This document shows, piece by piece, positions 20,090 through 29,719 of a DNA stretch of 64,000 nucleotides. The DNA is taken from assembly GCF_013778505.1 (NCBI RefSeq), contig NZ_JAAOWU010000005.1, positions 156,924-220,923 of the forward strand, in the 5' to 3' direction. A program made the translations under genes and the position numbers. How positions within the stretch are numbered: the first letter of the stretch is position 1; each line of letters opens with the position of its first letter. The stretch comes from Pseudomonas sivasensis (GTDB lineage Bacteria; Pseudomonadota; Gammaproteobacteria; Pseudomonadales; Pseudomonadaceae). Under the pieces are notes generated by a model that did no database searches, had not been told where the DNA came from, and saw nothing but the letters and a program-made list of their open reading frames with translations.

Positions 20090-21466
20090 ATGCCCAGTAC
20101 CGCACATGTCAGCCCAGACGAGATCCGCAAGGGGTTTTCCAAGGCCATGTCCGATATGTACCGAGATGAAGTTCCCCTGTATGGCGCGCTGATGGAGTTG
20201 GTGGCCGAGACCAATAGCCGCGTGCTCGACAGCGAACCGAGCCTGGCGCAACAGCTGCAACGCACCGGCGAAATCCAGCGTCTGGACATGGAACGCCACG
20301 GCGCCATTCGCTTGGGCACAGCAGCGGAATTGGCCACAATCAGCCGCCTGTTTGCGGTGATGGGCATGCAGCCCGTGGGCTACTACGACCTCACGCCAGC
20401 CGGCGTGCCGGTGCATTCCACAGCATTTCGCGCGGTGCATGAACACGCGCTGCAAGCCAGCCCGTTTCGGGTGTTCACCTCCCTGCTGCGCCTGGAATTG
20501 ATCGAGAATGCCGAACTTCGCGCCTTCGCCGAAACTGCATTGGCAAAGCGCTCGATCTTCACCCCCGGCGCCCTGGCGCTTATCGCAAAAGCGGAAACAA
20601 ACGGCGGCCTCAACGCCGACGAGGCCGCCGAATTCATCCGCCAGGCCCTGGAAACCTTCCGCTGGCACCACACCGCCACCGTTACCGCCGCGCAGTACCA
20701 GCAACTCAGTGACCAGCACCGCCTGATCGCCGATGTGGTGGCCTTCAAGGGGCCGCACATCAACCACCTCACCCCGCGCACCCTGGACATTGATCAGGTA
20801 CAGACCGCCATGCCCGCCAAGGGCATAACCCCCAAGGCCGTGATCGAAGGCCCACCGCGCCGCCAGTGCCCGATCCTGCTGCGCCAGACCAGCTTCAAGG
20901 CCCTCGACGAAGCCATCGCCTTCACCGACGCCCAAGGCAGCCACAGCGCCCGCTTCGGTGAAATCGAACAGCGTGGCGTCGCCCTCACGCCCAAAGGCCG
21001 CGCCCTCTACGACCAACTGCTGAACGCCGCCCGCGACGAACTGGGCGCGTTCCCCAACGAATCCAACGCCGCGCGCTACATGCACTTGATGGAACAACAC
21101 TTCCAGGCCTTCCCCGACAACCACGGGCAGATGCGCGAACAAGGCCTGGCGTACTTCCGCTACTTCGCCACGGAACAAGGCCTGGCGGCACGCGGCCAAG
21201 CCGATCAACCACGCACATTGCAAGCACTGATCGCCGCCGGTCATGTGGATGTAGAGCCGTTGGTGTATGAGGATTTTCTGCCGGTGAGTGCGGCGGGGAT
21301 TTTCCAGTCGAATTTGGGGGATGCGGCACAGAGTCATTACGCCGCCAATTCAAACCAGGCGGAATTCGAAAAGGCTTTGGGGCGCAAGACCATCGATGAA
21401 TTGCAGCTGTACAGCGAGACCCAACAGCGTTCGATCGATGCGTGCACTGAAGCGCTGCTGGCTTGA
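20090..21466 (+). CDS. hglS: 2-oxoadipate dioxygenase/decarboxylase (HglS/YdcJ, DUF1338)
   Basis: 458 residues. HglS uses Fe(II) and O2 to convert 2-oxoadipate to D-2-hydroxyglutarate in lysine catabolism. Family blocks seen: MYRDEVPLYGALMELV, VGYYDLTPAGVPVHSTAFR, FKGPHINHLTPR and RFGEIEQRGVALT. The candidate iron ligands are His70, His226 and Glu293, in line with the two-His-one-carboxylate site known for the family. No other lysine-catabolism genes are in the window, so it acts as an orphan here. Confidence 0.93.
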   Translation: MPSTAHVSPDEIRKGFSKAMSDMYRDEVPLYGALMELVAETNSRVLDSEPSLAQQLQRTGEIQRLDMERHGAIRLGTAAELATISRLFAVMGMQPVGYYDLTPAGVPVHSTAFRAVHEHALQASPFRVFTSLLRLELIENAELRAFAETALAKRSIFTPGALALIAKAETNGGLNADEAAEFIRQALETFRWHHTATVTAAQYQQLSDQHRLIADVVAFKGPHINHLTPRTLDIDQVQTAMPAKGITPKAVIEGPPRRQCPILLRQTSFKALDEAIAFTDAQGSHSARFGEIEQRGVALTPKGRALYDQLLNAARDELGAFPNESNAARYMHLMEQHFQAFPDNHGQMREQGLAYFRYFATEQGLAARGQADQPRTLQALIAAGHVDVEPLVYEDFLPVSAAGIFQSNLGDAAQSHYAANSNQAEFEKALGRKTIDELQLYSETQQRSIDACTEALLA

Positions 21467-21777
21467 AAGACAGCGTCCACCCGGCCCAATAGCACATCCT
21501 TGCGCCGCGATAGTCACGGGCGCAGAGGGGTCTTTCACGCCCTTACAAACTACCGGTAGCGGAAACCCCCTACATTATTTTAGGAAGTTCGCAGTTTGCA
21601 ATAAATTCAATTCGGTACGACGCTGACTAACAACAGCAATCGTGTCGAACAGAGAAGGTCAAGACAACGTCAACTAGCGCTGTGTTTTACCTACAAAGAT
21701 TATTGACAATGGAATAGCTTTCTTCATTCATCCCAGGCGGGAAACATTGATTTCCCTCATCGACCAGAATAAAAGTC
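21467..21777. other. AT-richer intergenic region with a possible promoter, 311 bp
   Basis: Base composition drops here and stays low through the next gene. TTGACA at 21703-21708 with ATTCAT 17 bases on is a possible sigma-70 promoter for the exporter gene. No REP sequence and no convincing ORF. Confidence 0.4.
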
Positions 21778-22782
21778 ATGCGACCACTACAACCCTCTCG
21801 AGCAGCGCTCTGCATGGCAATACTTATTTCTGGTTCCGCAAACTTAATCTTGGCGGCATCGTCCCTTTATTGGAAAGCACTTGAAGAGATTCCGCCATTA
21901 ACAGTACTCACCTACAGGATCATATTATCTACAGCCGCGCTTTCATTTTTTATATTCACACCCCGAAAAGTCAATCAAATAAAAAACCTGACACCGCGAT
22001 CAATCCTCATTCACTGCGCTGCATCTTTGCTTGTCGCCGTCAACTGGCTGACTTTTATAAGCGCCTCAATTAACGGCAATGTCTTGGAAAGCGGCTTGGG
22101 ATATCTGCTAGCCCCGTTTATCGCCATTGTATTAGGCATTTCAATTTACAGAGAGCGAATCACGCACACGAAAATTCTGGCAATCTCAATTTCATTCATC
22201 GCAATTGTATTGCTCATCGCCTTTAGCAATACCTTAAATCACTGGATTTATTTATTAATCGCTACCACTTGGGGCTCGTACACATACCTAAAAAAAGCAA
22301 CCCCAGTAGACGCTGTGAATGGCTTATTCCTAGAAACTACTTTCCTGACCGCCGGTTTAGCGCTCGTCATCTGGCTATTCGACTTACCCATCATTTTACC
22401 TGGCGAACTTTCCGACCGATCAAGCGGGCTAATCTGGCTCGCAGGATTAATCTCTATCATACCTTTGCTAATGTTTTCTTTCGCCACAGGAAAAATGCCC
22501 TTGGCCCTTACCGGACTTATACAGTTCACCCTACCTATCGCCCTACTAACTATTGGCGTGCTTTTCAACGAACAAAAAATATCGACTCTATCGTTAACAC
22601 TTATTTTCATGACGGCGGGTATGTTAATCGCCGTCCTTGCTTACGACATGAAAATCGCCGCCACTTCAAATTTGGCACAATTCTCAATCGATTCTGAAGG
22701 AGTCCACCCAGCTCAACAGCACAATCCGTGCGCCGCAAAACGTCCCCAGAGCCGGGCGGACGGGGCGCATCATAAGGAGTGA
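21778..22782 (+). CDS. EamA/RarD-like drug-metabolite transporter
   Basis: 334 residues with about ten hydrophobic helices of the DMT superfamily; sequence such as LYWKALEEIPPLTVLTYRII is typical of RarD-type proteins, usually annotated as permease of unknown solute. The last 40 residues are hydrophilic. Codon use differs from all neighbours: 22201-22260, for example, is only 19/60 G+C, and codons ending in A or T dominate. That points to acquisition from a lower-GC source. Confidence 0.88.
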   Translation: MRPLQPSRAALCMAILISGSANLILAASSLYWKALEEIPPLTVLTYRIILSTAALSFFIFTPRKVNQIKNLTPRSILIHCAASLLVAVNWLTFISASINGNVLESGLGYLLAPFIAIVLGISIYRERITHTKILAISISFIAIVLLIAFSNTLNHWIYLLIATTWGSYTYLKKATPVDAVNGLFLETTFLTAGLALVIWLFDLPIILPGELSDRSSGLIWLAGLISIIPLLMFSFATGKMPLALTGLIQFTLPIALLTIGVLFNEQKISTLSLTLIFMTAGMLIAVLAYDMKIAATSNLAQFSIDSEGVHPAQQHNPCAAKRPQSRADGAHHKE

Positions 22783-22828
22783 TTCCCACGATGTCCCTCA
22801 GTCAAATCTGAACAAACCTTGCCGCGTT

Positions 22829-23056
22829 TCAGGCGTCGAGGCGCCCTGCGATTTCGTCCTTGATCAGCAGGCGTTTCTTCTTCAACACCTCCACCACCGT
22901 GTCGTCGGCCTTTTCTGATTCCGCCCGGAGCACCTCGCCGTCGGCAGCGTCGTATTGGGTGAGCAGCGAGTCCAGCCGTTTATCGCTCGCCCTGCGTTCG
23001 TGAACGACTTCCTTGCTCAAACCCAAATCCTGATACAGGTCGTGTTTCACTGGCAT
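22829..23056 (-). CDS. YdcH/DUF465-family small protein
   Basis: 75 residues, helical and charged. The C-terminal VVEVLKKKRLLIKDEIAGRL is the KKxRLxLKDEI signature of DUF465. GGAGG lies 7 bases before ATG 23056. Function unknown. Divergent from the transketolase gene. Confidence 0.88.
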   Translation of the reverse strand: MPVKHDLYQDLGLSKEVVHERRASDKRLDSLLTQYDAADGEVLRAESEKADDTVVEVLKKKRLLIKDEIAGRLDA

Positions 23057-23231
23057 GACGTACCTCCGCAAGTTGATCAATGGCCTACGCCCTTGAAGCT
23101 AGACCATTGCAAAGGGTCTTGTCATGTTTGAAGTCAATACGTCCCCGTTCGTCGCGGCAACGGCAATGGGATCAAACCTTCGCGGCGCCCGGCCCTCCAC
23201 AGTAGATCGTCACTTGAGGGAGACCGGTTTC

Positions 23232-25286
23232 ATGACTAACGCCGCAACCACTGTCGACACCCTATGCATCAACACCCTGCGCACCCTGGCGATGGACGCC
23301 GTGCAGAAGGCCAACTCCGGCCATCCGGGCACGCCCATGGGCCTGGCGCCGGTGGGATACACGCTGTGGAGCCGGTTTCTGCGCTATCACCCCGAGCATC
23401 CCGACTGGCCCAACCGTGACCGATTTGTGTTGTCAGTGGGGCATGCATCCATGCTGTTGTATTCGCTGCTGCACTTGGCCGGTGTGAAAGAAATTGATGC
23501 CCATGGCAAGCGCACCGGGCACCCGGCGATCAGCCTGGACGATATCAAGCAATTCCGTCAGGCCGACTCCAAGACGCCGGGGCATCCGGAATACCGCATG
23601 ACCACAGGCGTGGAAACCACCACAGGCCCCCTTGGCCAGGGCTGTGCCAACAGCGTGGGCATGGCGATGGCCGAGCGTTGGCTGGCCGAGCGCTTTAACC
23701 ATGACGGCCAGGTGCTGTTCGATTACAACGTCTACACCCTGTGTGGCGACGGCGACATGATGGAGGGCATCAGCAGCGAAGCGGCGTCGATGGCCGGCCA
23801 TTTGAAGCTGGATAACCTGTGCTGGATCTACGACAACAACACCATCAGTATCGAAGGCCACACTGAGCTTGCCTTCAGCGAAGACGTGATCAAGCGTTTC
23901 CAGGCCTATGGCTGGCACACCTTGCACGTCACCGATGCCAACGACTTGCAGGCACTGAGCGCAGCCCTGGAGACCTTCCAGGCGAATACCGGCGCGCCGA
24001 CGCTGATCGTGGTCGACAGCGTGATCGGCTACGGTTCGCCCCACAAGCACAACACCGCCGCCGCCCATGGCGAGCCGTTGGGTGATGACGAAATCCGCCT
24101 GACCAAAGCTGCGTATGGTTGGCCGCAGGATTCCAGCTTCCTGGTGCCCGATGAGGCGCGCACGCTCTTGCGCGACGCCCTGCACGCCCGCGCCGAACCG
24201 CTCTACCAGCAATGGAACCAGACCCTGGCCCGTCTCGACCCTCAATTGGCCGATGAACTACGGCGGATGCGCGCCGGGGAGATGCCCGAGCACTGGCAGG
24301 CTGACCTGCCCGACTTTGCCGCCGATGCCAAGGGCGTCGCCAGCCGCGCGGCGGGTGGCGAGGTGCTGAATGCCTTCGCCCAGCAAATCCCCTGGCTGCT
24401 CGGCGGCTCGGCGGACTTGTCGCCCTCGACCAAAACCAACCTCACCTTCGACGGTGCCGGGCGCTTCAGCGCCGATGACTACAGCGGGCGCAACCTGCAT
24501 TTCGGTATTCGCGAACACGCCATGGGCGCCATCGCCAATGGGATGGCGCTGTCGTATTTGCGGCCGTACACCTCGACCTTCCTGGTATTCAGCGACTACA
24601 TGAAACCGCCGATCCGCCTGGCGGCGATCATGGAGTTGCCGGTGGTGTTCGTGTTTACCCACGACTCCATCGGCGTGGGTGAAGATGGGCCGACGCACCA
24701 GCCCATTGAGCACCTGACGCAGTTGCGCGCCACCCCAGGGTTACTGACCCTTCGCCCTGGCGACGCCAACGAAACCCTGGAGCTGTGGAAAGTTGCGCTG
24801 GCGCAAACCCATCGGCCGAGCTGTGTGGTGCTGTCACGCCAGTCGCTGCCGACTCTGGATCGCACGCAATACGCAGCGGCGACCGGTGCAGCCAAAGGCG
24901 CTTATGTGTTGGCGGGGGCGGATAAACCCCAGGTAATTTTGATCGGTACCGGCAGCGAAGTCAGCCTGGCGGTGGCGGCCTATGAACAGCTCAAGGGCGA
25001 AGGGATTGCCGCACAAGTCGTCTCGATGCCGAGCTGGGAGTTGTTTGAAGAACAGGACCAGGCCTATCGCGACAGTGTGTTGCCGCCAGCGGTGACGGCA
25101 CGTGTGGTGGTGGAACAGGCCGGGCCTTTGGGGTGGGACCGCTATGTCGGGCAAACCGGCGCCAAGGTGGTGATGAGCAGCTTCGGGGCTTCGGCGCCGT
25201 TGGCGAAGTTGCAGGAGAAGTTTGGGTTTACGGTGGAGCATGTGGTGAAACAGGCCAAGGCACAAATCCAACTGACCAGACACTGA
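23232..25286 (+). CDS. tkt: transketolase
   Basis: 684 residues. Thiamine-diphosphate enzyme that transfers two-carbon units in the pentose phosphate pathway. N-terminal NSGHPGTPMGLAP, the ThDP motif GDGDMMEGISSEAASMAGH, IYDNNTISIEG, HNTAAAHGEPLG, and the pyrimidine domain FTHDSIGVGEDGPTHQPIEH with the catalytic His region are all present. Start at ATG 23232 with a GGGAG upstream; the open frame back to 23124 has no family match. Isolated from other pentose-phosphate genes, so it may be a second copy in this genome. Confidence 0.95.
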   Translation: MTNAATTVDTLCINTLRTLAMDAVQKANSGHPGTPMGLAPVGYTLWSRFLRYHPEHPDWPNRDRFVLSVGHASMLLYSLLHLAGVKEIDAHGKRTGHPAISLDDIKQFRQADSKTPGHPEYRMTTGVETTTGPLGQGCANSVGMAMAERWLAERFNHDGQVLFDYNVYTLCGDGDMMEGISSEAASMAGHLKLDNLCWIYDNNTISIEGHTELAFSEDVIKRFQAYGWHTLHVTDANDLQALSAALETFQANTGAPTLIVVDSVIGYGSPHKHNTAAAHGEPLGDDEIRLTKAAYGWPQDSSFLVPDEARTLLRDALHARAEPLYQQWNQTLARLDPQLADELRRMRAGEMPEHWQADLPDFAADAKGVASRAAGGEVLNAFAQQIPWLLGGSADLSPSTKTNLTFDGAGRFSADDYSGRNLHFGIREHAMGAIANGMALSYLRPYTSTFLVFSDYMKPPIRLAAIMELPVVFVFTHDSIGVGEDGPTHQPIEHLTQLRATPGLLTLRPGDANETLELWKVALAQTHRPSCVVLSRQSLPTLDRTQYAAATGAAKGAYVLAGADKPQVILIGTGSEVSLAVAAYEQLKGEGIAAQVVSMPSWELFEEQDQAYRDSVLPPAVTARVVVEQAGPLGWDRYVGQTGAKVVMSSFGASAPLAKLQEKFGFTVEHVVKQAKAQIQLTRH

Positions 25287-25293
25287 TCACTCT

Positions 25294-25381
25294 GTGGGAG
25301 GGGGCTTGCCCCCGATAGCTATCTGTCAGGCACTTGATGGGGTGACTGACCCACCGCTATCGGGGGCAAGCCCCCTCCCAC
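25294..25381. repeat. REPIN
   Basis: GTGGGAGGGGGCTTGCCCCC and inverted GGGGGCAAGCCCCCTCCCAC around about 48 bases, in the gap between the convergent transketolase and UvrA2 genes. Both arms are perfect. Confidence 0.92.
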
Positions 25382-25400
25382 ATGTGGACCTGTTTAACTG

Positions 25401-27920
25401 TTAGATCAACGCTCGGGCCAGGAATGGCGCAGTCCGGCTTTTCTTGCTCTTGGCAACTTTTTGCGGCGTACCGCTGGCCACCACTTGCCCGCCCAAATCC
25501 CCTGCCCCCGGACCGATATCGATCACCCAGTCACTCTGGGCCACCACACGCATTTCATGCTCGACCACCACCACCGTGTGCCCTGCATCCACCAAGTGAT
25601 TGAGCTGGCTGAGCAGGCGATCCACATCCCGTGGATGCAGCCCGGTCGTTGGCTCATCCAACACATACAAGGTCGACCCACGGGCATTGCGTTGCAGCTC
25701 GGTGGCCAATTTGATCCGCTGCGCTTCACCCCCGGACAGTTCGGTAGCCGGTTGACCCAGTCGCAGATAACCCAGGCCGATATCCCGCAGCACCTGCAAC
25801 GAGCGCAGTACCCCTGGCTGCTCGGCAAAGACCTCGACTGCCTGCTCGACGGTCATCCCGAGCACCTGAGCGATGCTCAAGCCTTGCCATTTGATCGCCA
25901 AGGTCTCGGGGTTGTAGCGCGCGCCGTGGCAGGTCGGACAGGGTGCGTACACACTCGGCATAAACAACAACTCGACGCTGACAAAGCCTTCGCCCTCGCA
26001 GTTCGGGCAACGGCCTTTGGCGACGTTGAAGGAGAACTGGCCCGCATCGTAATGGCGCTTCTTTGCCGCGGGCGTGGCGGCGAACAGTTTGCGCACGTTG
26101 TCGAACAGTCCGGTGTAGGTCGCCAGGTTGGAACGTGGCGTACGGCCGATGGGTTTCTGATCCACCTGCACCAGGCGTCGGATCTGTTCCAGCCCGGCGC
26201 TGATGCGCCCGCCACTGGTTTGCGGCGTGTCATCTTCCAGGCTCGGCTCTTCGTCGTTCTCCACCACACGCCCAAGGCCACTGCCCACCAATTCCAGCAG
26301 CGCCTGGCTGACCAGGCTGGACTTGCCCGAGCCGGAAATGCCGGTCACCGAGGTGAAGCAGCCCAAGGGAAAATCCACGTTCAGACCATTGAGGTTATTG
26401 CGCGTCACGCCCTCCAACTTCAACCAACCACTGGGTTCGCGGCGAGAGGGATTTGATGTACGCCGCTCGGCGAACAAATACTCACGGGTCTGCGACGCCT
26501 CTACGTCAGCCAACCCAGCAGGTGGCCCGCTGTACAGCACTTGCCCGCCATGCTCGCCAGCTGCCGGGCCGACGTCGATCAACCAGTCGGCGCGGCGCAT
26601 GGTTTCCAAATCGTGCTCCACCACAAACAACGAATTACCGGCGGCCTTCAAGCGCTCAAGCGCGGTGAACAACGCCTCGCCATCCGCCGGATGCAAGCCC
26701 GCCGAAGGCTCATCCAGCACATAGATCACTCCAAACAATTGCGAGCCCAATTGCGTGGCCAAGCGTAAACGTTGCAACTCCCCGGACGACAAGGTCGGTG
26801 TGCTGCGCTCCAGGGACAGATAACCCAGGCCCAATTCGATCAAGGTGCTGACCCGCTCCAGCAAGTCCTGGGCGATACGCTGCGCAGCCAGGCGCTTCTC
26901 CACCGAGAGCTTCATCGTGTCCTGCCCCGCCGCCACCGGCCGCAGCAGTTCGGCCAGCTGCGACAACGACAGCTGCGACAACTCGCCAATATCCACACCG
27001 GCAAACTTCACCGAGAGCGCCGCCTTGGTCAGCCGCTTGCCTTCACACAGCGGGCAGGCGCTGCCCTGCATGAACTGCGACACGCGCTTTTTCATCAGCG
27101 CGCTTTGGGTGTGGCTGAAGGTGTGCAGGATGTAGCGCCGCGCGCCGCTGAACGTGCCCTGGTAACTAGGCTCCAGCTTGCGCTTCAACGCCTCGCGGGT
27201 TTGCTCCGGGGTGAAACCGGCATACACCGGCACAGTGGGGGTTTCTTCGGTGAACAGGATCCAGTCGCGCTGCTTTTTCGGCAGGTCGCGCCATGGGATA
27301 TCCACGTCATAGCCCAAGGTCACCAGAATGTCGCGCAGGTTCTGGCCCTGCCACGCCAACGGCCAGGAGGCCACCGCGCGCTGGCGAATGCTCAGCGAAG
27401 GGTCGGGCACCATCAGCGCCTCGGTCACTTCATACACGCGGCCCAGGCCATGACATTGCGGGCACGCACCCTGGGGCAGGTTCGGCGAAAAGTCCTCGGC
27501 ATACAGCATCGCTTGCCCCGCAGGGTAGCTGCCGGCGCGGGAATAGAGCATGCGGATCAGGCTCGATAACGTGGTGACGCTGCCCACCGAAGATCGCGCG
27601 CTGGGCGTGCCACGCTGCTGTTGCAGGGCCACGGCGGGCGGCAGGCCTTCGATGCTGTCCACGTCGGGCACGCCAACCTGGTCGATCAGGCGCCGCGCGT
27701 AAGGCGCCACCGATTCGAAGTAGCGCCGCTGGGCCTCGGCATACACCGTGGAAAACGCCAGGGACGACTTGCCCGAACCCGACACGCCGGTAAACACCAC
27801 CAGGGCATCCCGGGGAATATCCACGTCGACGTTTTGCAGGTTGTGCTCGCGGGCGCCGCGCACCCTGACAAAGCCTGGGCGTTGGGCAGTGATCGCAGGG
27901 ATGTTGCGCTGTGAAGTCAT
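25401..27920 (-). CDS. uvrA2: UvrA-like excinuclease ATPase (UvrA2 class)
   Basis: 839 residues, about 100 shorter than UvrA. Two ABC modules: Walker [13 protein letters not shown] (about 46) and [12 protein letters not shown], signatures [15 protein letters not shown] and [16 protein letters not shown] zinc finger CPNCEGEG ... CPTCHGARY is kept in module II. The shortening falls in the module I insertion, where UvrA binds UvrB, as in UvrA2/DrrC paralogues linked to tolerance of intercalating drugs and DNA damage. Starts at ATG 27920, 8 bases after the upstream kinase stop, so probably co-transcribed with it. Confidence 0.92.
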   Translation of the reverse strand: MTSQRNIPAITAQRPGFVRVRGAREHNLQNVDVDIPRDALVVFTGVSGSGKSSLAFSTVYAEAQRRYFESVAPYARRLIDQVGVPDVDSIEGLPPAVALQQQRGTPSARSSVGSVTTLSSLIRMLYSRAGSYPAGQAMLYAEDFSPNLPQGACPQCHGLGRVYEVTEALMVPDPSLSIRQRAVASWPLAWQGQNLRDILVTLGYDVDIPWRDLPKKQRDWILFTEETPTVPVYAGFTPEQTREALKRKLEPSYQGTFSGARRYILHTFSHTQSALMKKRVSQFMQGSACPLCEGKRLTKAALSVKFAGVDIGELSQLSLSQLAELLRPVAAGQDTMKLSVEKRLAAQRIAQDLLERVSTLIELGLGYLSLERSTPTLSSGELQRLRLATQLGSQLFGVIYVLDEPSAGLHPADGEALFTALERLKAAGNSLFVVEHDLETMRRADWLIDVGPAAGEHGGQVLYSGPPAGLADVEASQTREYLFAERRTSNPSRREPSGWLKLEGVTRNNLNGLNVDFPLGCFTSVTGISGSGKSSLVSQALLELVGSGLGRVVENDEEPSLEDDTPQTSGGRISAGLEQIRRLVQVDQKPIGRTPRSNLATYTGLFDNVRKLFAATPAAKKRHYDAGQFSFNVAKGRCPNCEGEGFVSVELLFMPSVYAPCPTCHGARYNPETLAIKWQGLSIAQVLGMTVEQAVEVFAEQPGVLRSLQVLRDIGLGYLRLGQPATELSGGEAQRIKLATELQRNARGSTLYVLDEPTTGLHPRDVDRLLSQLNHLVDAGHTVVVVEHEMRVVAQSDWVIDIGPGAGDLGGQVVASGTPQKVAKSKKSRTAPFLARALI

Positions 27921-27928
27921 GGTCAACC

Positions 27929-29665
27929 TTATCGTGCGGTGAGCACGCTGCGCACCCGTAGCGTCAGGGCTTCGGGGCTGTAGGGCTTGCTCAGCAGATG
28001 AATGTCGGGGCTCAGCAGGTGGTTGCTGGAGAGGATGTCGCGGGTGTGACCGGAAGTGAACAGCACCGGCACGGGCGGGGTTTGTGCACGGGCCCAGGCG
28101 GCCAGGTCGGTGCTTTTAAGGCGGCCGGGCATGACCACGTCGGTAAAAATCAACTCGGGTTGCAGGCCAGCTTTAAGCTTCGACATGGCCTGGTCGCCGT
28201 CCTCGGCGGTGATCACGGTGTAGCCCGACTGTTCGAGCACGTCCACCACCGTCAGGCGCACGCCTTCATTGTCTTCGACCACCAGGATCGTTTCCTGGCC
28301 GCCTACGGACGCAACGGGCTCGTCTGACGCTTCAAGGCACTCCTCGCCCAGGCTGCGCGGGAAGTACAACTGCACCACGGTGCCCTGGCCTTCTTCGCTG
28401 CTGACCTCGACATGCCCGCCACTTTGACGCACAAAGCCGAACACCATGCTCAAGCCCAGGCCGGTACCGTGACCGTCGCGCTTGGTGGTGAAGAACGGTT
28501 CGAACACCCTGGCCTGGATCCCAGGTGGCATGCCCACCCCGGTGTCGGTGACCGCCAGGCGCACATATTCTCCGGGACTGACGCTTTTGCCGATGCAATC
28601 GCCGGGGTTAAGGATGATGTTTTCGCCGCTGATGCGGATCACCCCCTCACCTTTCATGGCGTCGCGGGCATTGATCGCCAGGTTGAGCAACGCATTTTCC
28701 AACTGGTTACGGTCGACGTTGATGCTCCAGGAATCCTGGGGCAACTGCACATCGATATGAATGGTTTCTCCCAGTGCGCGCTGCAACAGTTCGCCAAGGC
28801 CGGCATAGATGCGTTGCGGGTTGTACACCGCCGGCGACAACGGCTGGCGGCGGGCAAAGGCCAGCAGTTGCGCCGACAGCTTGGCCCCGCGCTCCACTGC
28901 CGCGATGGCCGCGTTGACGCGGCGCTGCACCTGGGCATTGTCTGGCTCATGGCGGGCCAGCAAGTGCAGATTGCCGGCGATCACTTGCAACAGGTTATTG
29001 AAGTCGTGGGCCACGCCGCCGGTGAGGCCGCCGATGGCTTCGAGTTTTTGCGATTGGCGCAATTGGTCCTCGGCACTGGAGCGCGCCTGCACTTCAGCGG
29101 CCACCCGTTGTTCGAGGTTATGGGTGAGTTCCTGGCGCACCTGTTCGGACTTCACCAGTTCGGTGGTATCGACCACAATCGCCAACACGCCGGCCGGTTG
29201 CTGGTTGTCGCCGGCGACGGGGCTGTAATACAAATCCAGCCACACGGTTTCCGGCTGGCCATTGCGCAGCAGCACCAGGTCTTTGTTGTTGAAGGACAGA
29301 GTGCCGCCGGCCAGACAGGTGTCCACCACATGGCGATTGAAATCCGCCACCTCCGGCCAACCCAACTCCACCGGAGCCCCCAGCAAAGACGGGTGGCGGC
29401 CGCCGGCAAAGACCGAGTAACTGTCGTTGTAAATCATGTACCCGGCCCGCCCCCACAACATCACCATCGGCATCGGCGATGCGAGCATCATCTGCACGTT
29501 ACAGGCCAGGCTGGTGGACCACTGGTTAATGGGACCGAGGTCCGTGGTCGACCAATCGAAAGCGCGAATGCGCTGGGCCATTTCACCGGCCCAACCTTCA
29601 CAGCCGTGGGGGTTAGATAAAAATTGCATCGTTCGGCTCAGTGCAAAAGAGAAGACAGTCGCCAT
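27929..29665 (-). CDS. PAS hybrid sensor histidine kinase
   Basis: 578 residues, no membrane segment. The N-terminal PAS-like domain (about 25-165, with [12 protein letters not shown] and a closing LDLYYSPV) resembles that of the kinase at 2480-4975. A coiled coil, the H-box GGVAHDFNN (His220), an HATPase domain ([17 protein letters not shown]) and a receiver with Asp509 (FTDVVMPG) follow. ATG 29665 is taken as start; ATG 29629 (MQFLSNPHG) is possible, neither having a strong Shine-Dalgarno. It sits 54 bases downstream of imuC and 8 bases before uvrA2. No LOV-type NCRF motif is seen, so blue-light sensing is not indicated. Confidence 0.9.
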   Translation of the reverse strand: MATVFSFALSRTMQFLSNPHGCEGWAGEMAQRIRAFDWSTTDLGPINQWSTSLACNVQMMLASPMPMVMLWGRAGYMIYNDSYSVFAGGRHPSLLGAPVELGWPEVADFNRHVVDTCLAGGTLSFNNKDLVLLRNGQPETVWLDLYYSPVAGDNQQPAGVLAIVVDTTELVKSEQVRQELTHNLEQRVAAEVQARSSAEDQLRQSQKLEAIGGLTGGVAHDFNNLLQVIAGNLHLLARHEPDNAQVQRRVNAAIAAVERGAKLSAQLLAFARRQPLSPAVYNPQRIYAGLGELLQRALGETIHIDVQLPQDSWSINVDRNQLENALLNLAINARDAMKGEGVIRISGENIILNPGDCIGKSVSPGEYVRLAVTDTGVGMPPGIQARVFEPFFTTKRDGHGTGLGLSMVFGFVRQSGGHVEVSSEEGQGTVVQLYFPRSLGEECLEASDEPVASVGGQETILVVEDNEGVRLTVVDVLEQSGYTVITAEDGDQAMSKLKAGLQPELIFTDVVMPGRLKSTDLAAWARAQTPPVPVLFTSGHTRDILSSNHLLSPDIHLLSKPYSPEALTLRVRSVLTAR

Positions 29666-29684
29666 TTTTGGAGCTTACACGGAG

Positions 29685-29700
29685 CAGATGGTTTCATCTG
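29685..29700. promoter_or_regulatory. unassigned 16-bp palindrome upstream of the kinase gene
   Basis: CAGATG-GTTT-CATCTG, a perfect 6+6 inverted repeat 20 bases upstream of the kinase start. It has no following T-run on either strand, so an operator is likelier than a terminator. Confidence 0.4.
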
Positions 29701-29719
29701 GTATTAATTTGGGGTCACC

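Noticed and set aside
23124..23231. N-terminal extension of transketolase
   Set aside because: The extra 36 residues have no family match, and ATG 23232 has its own ribosome site.
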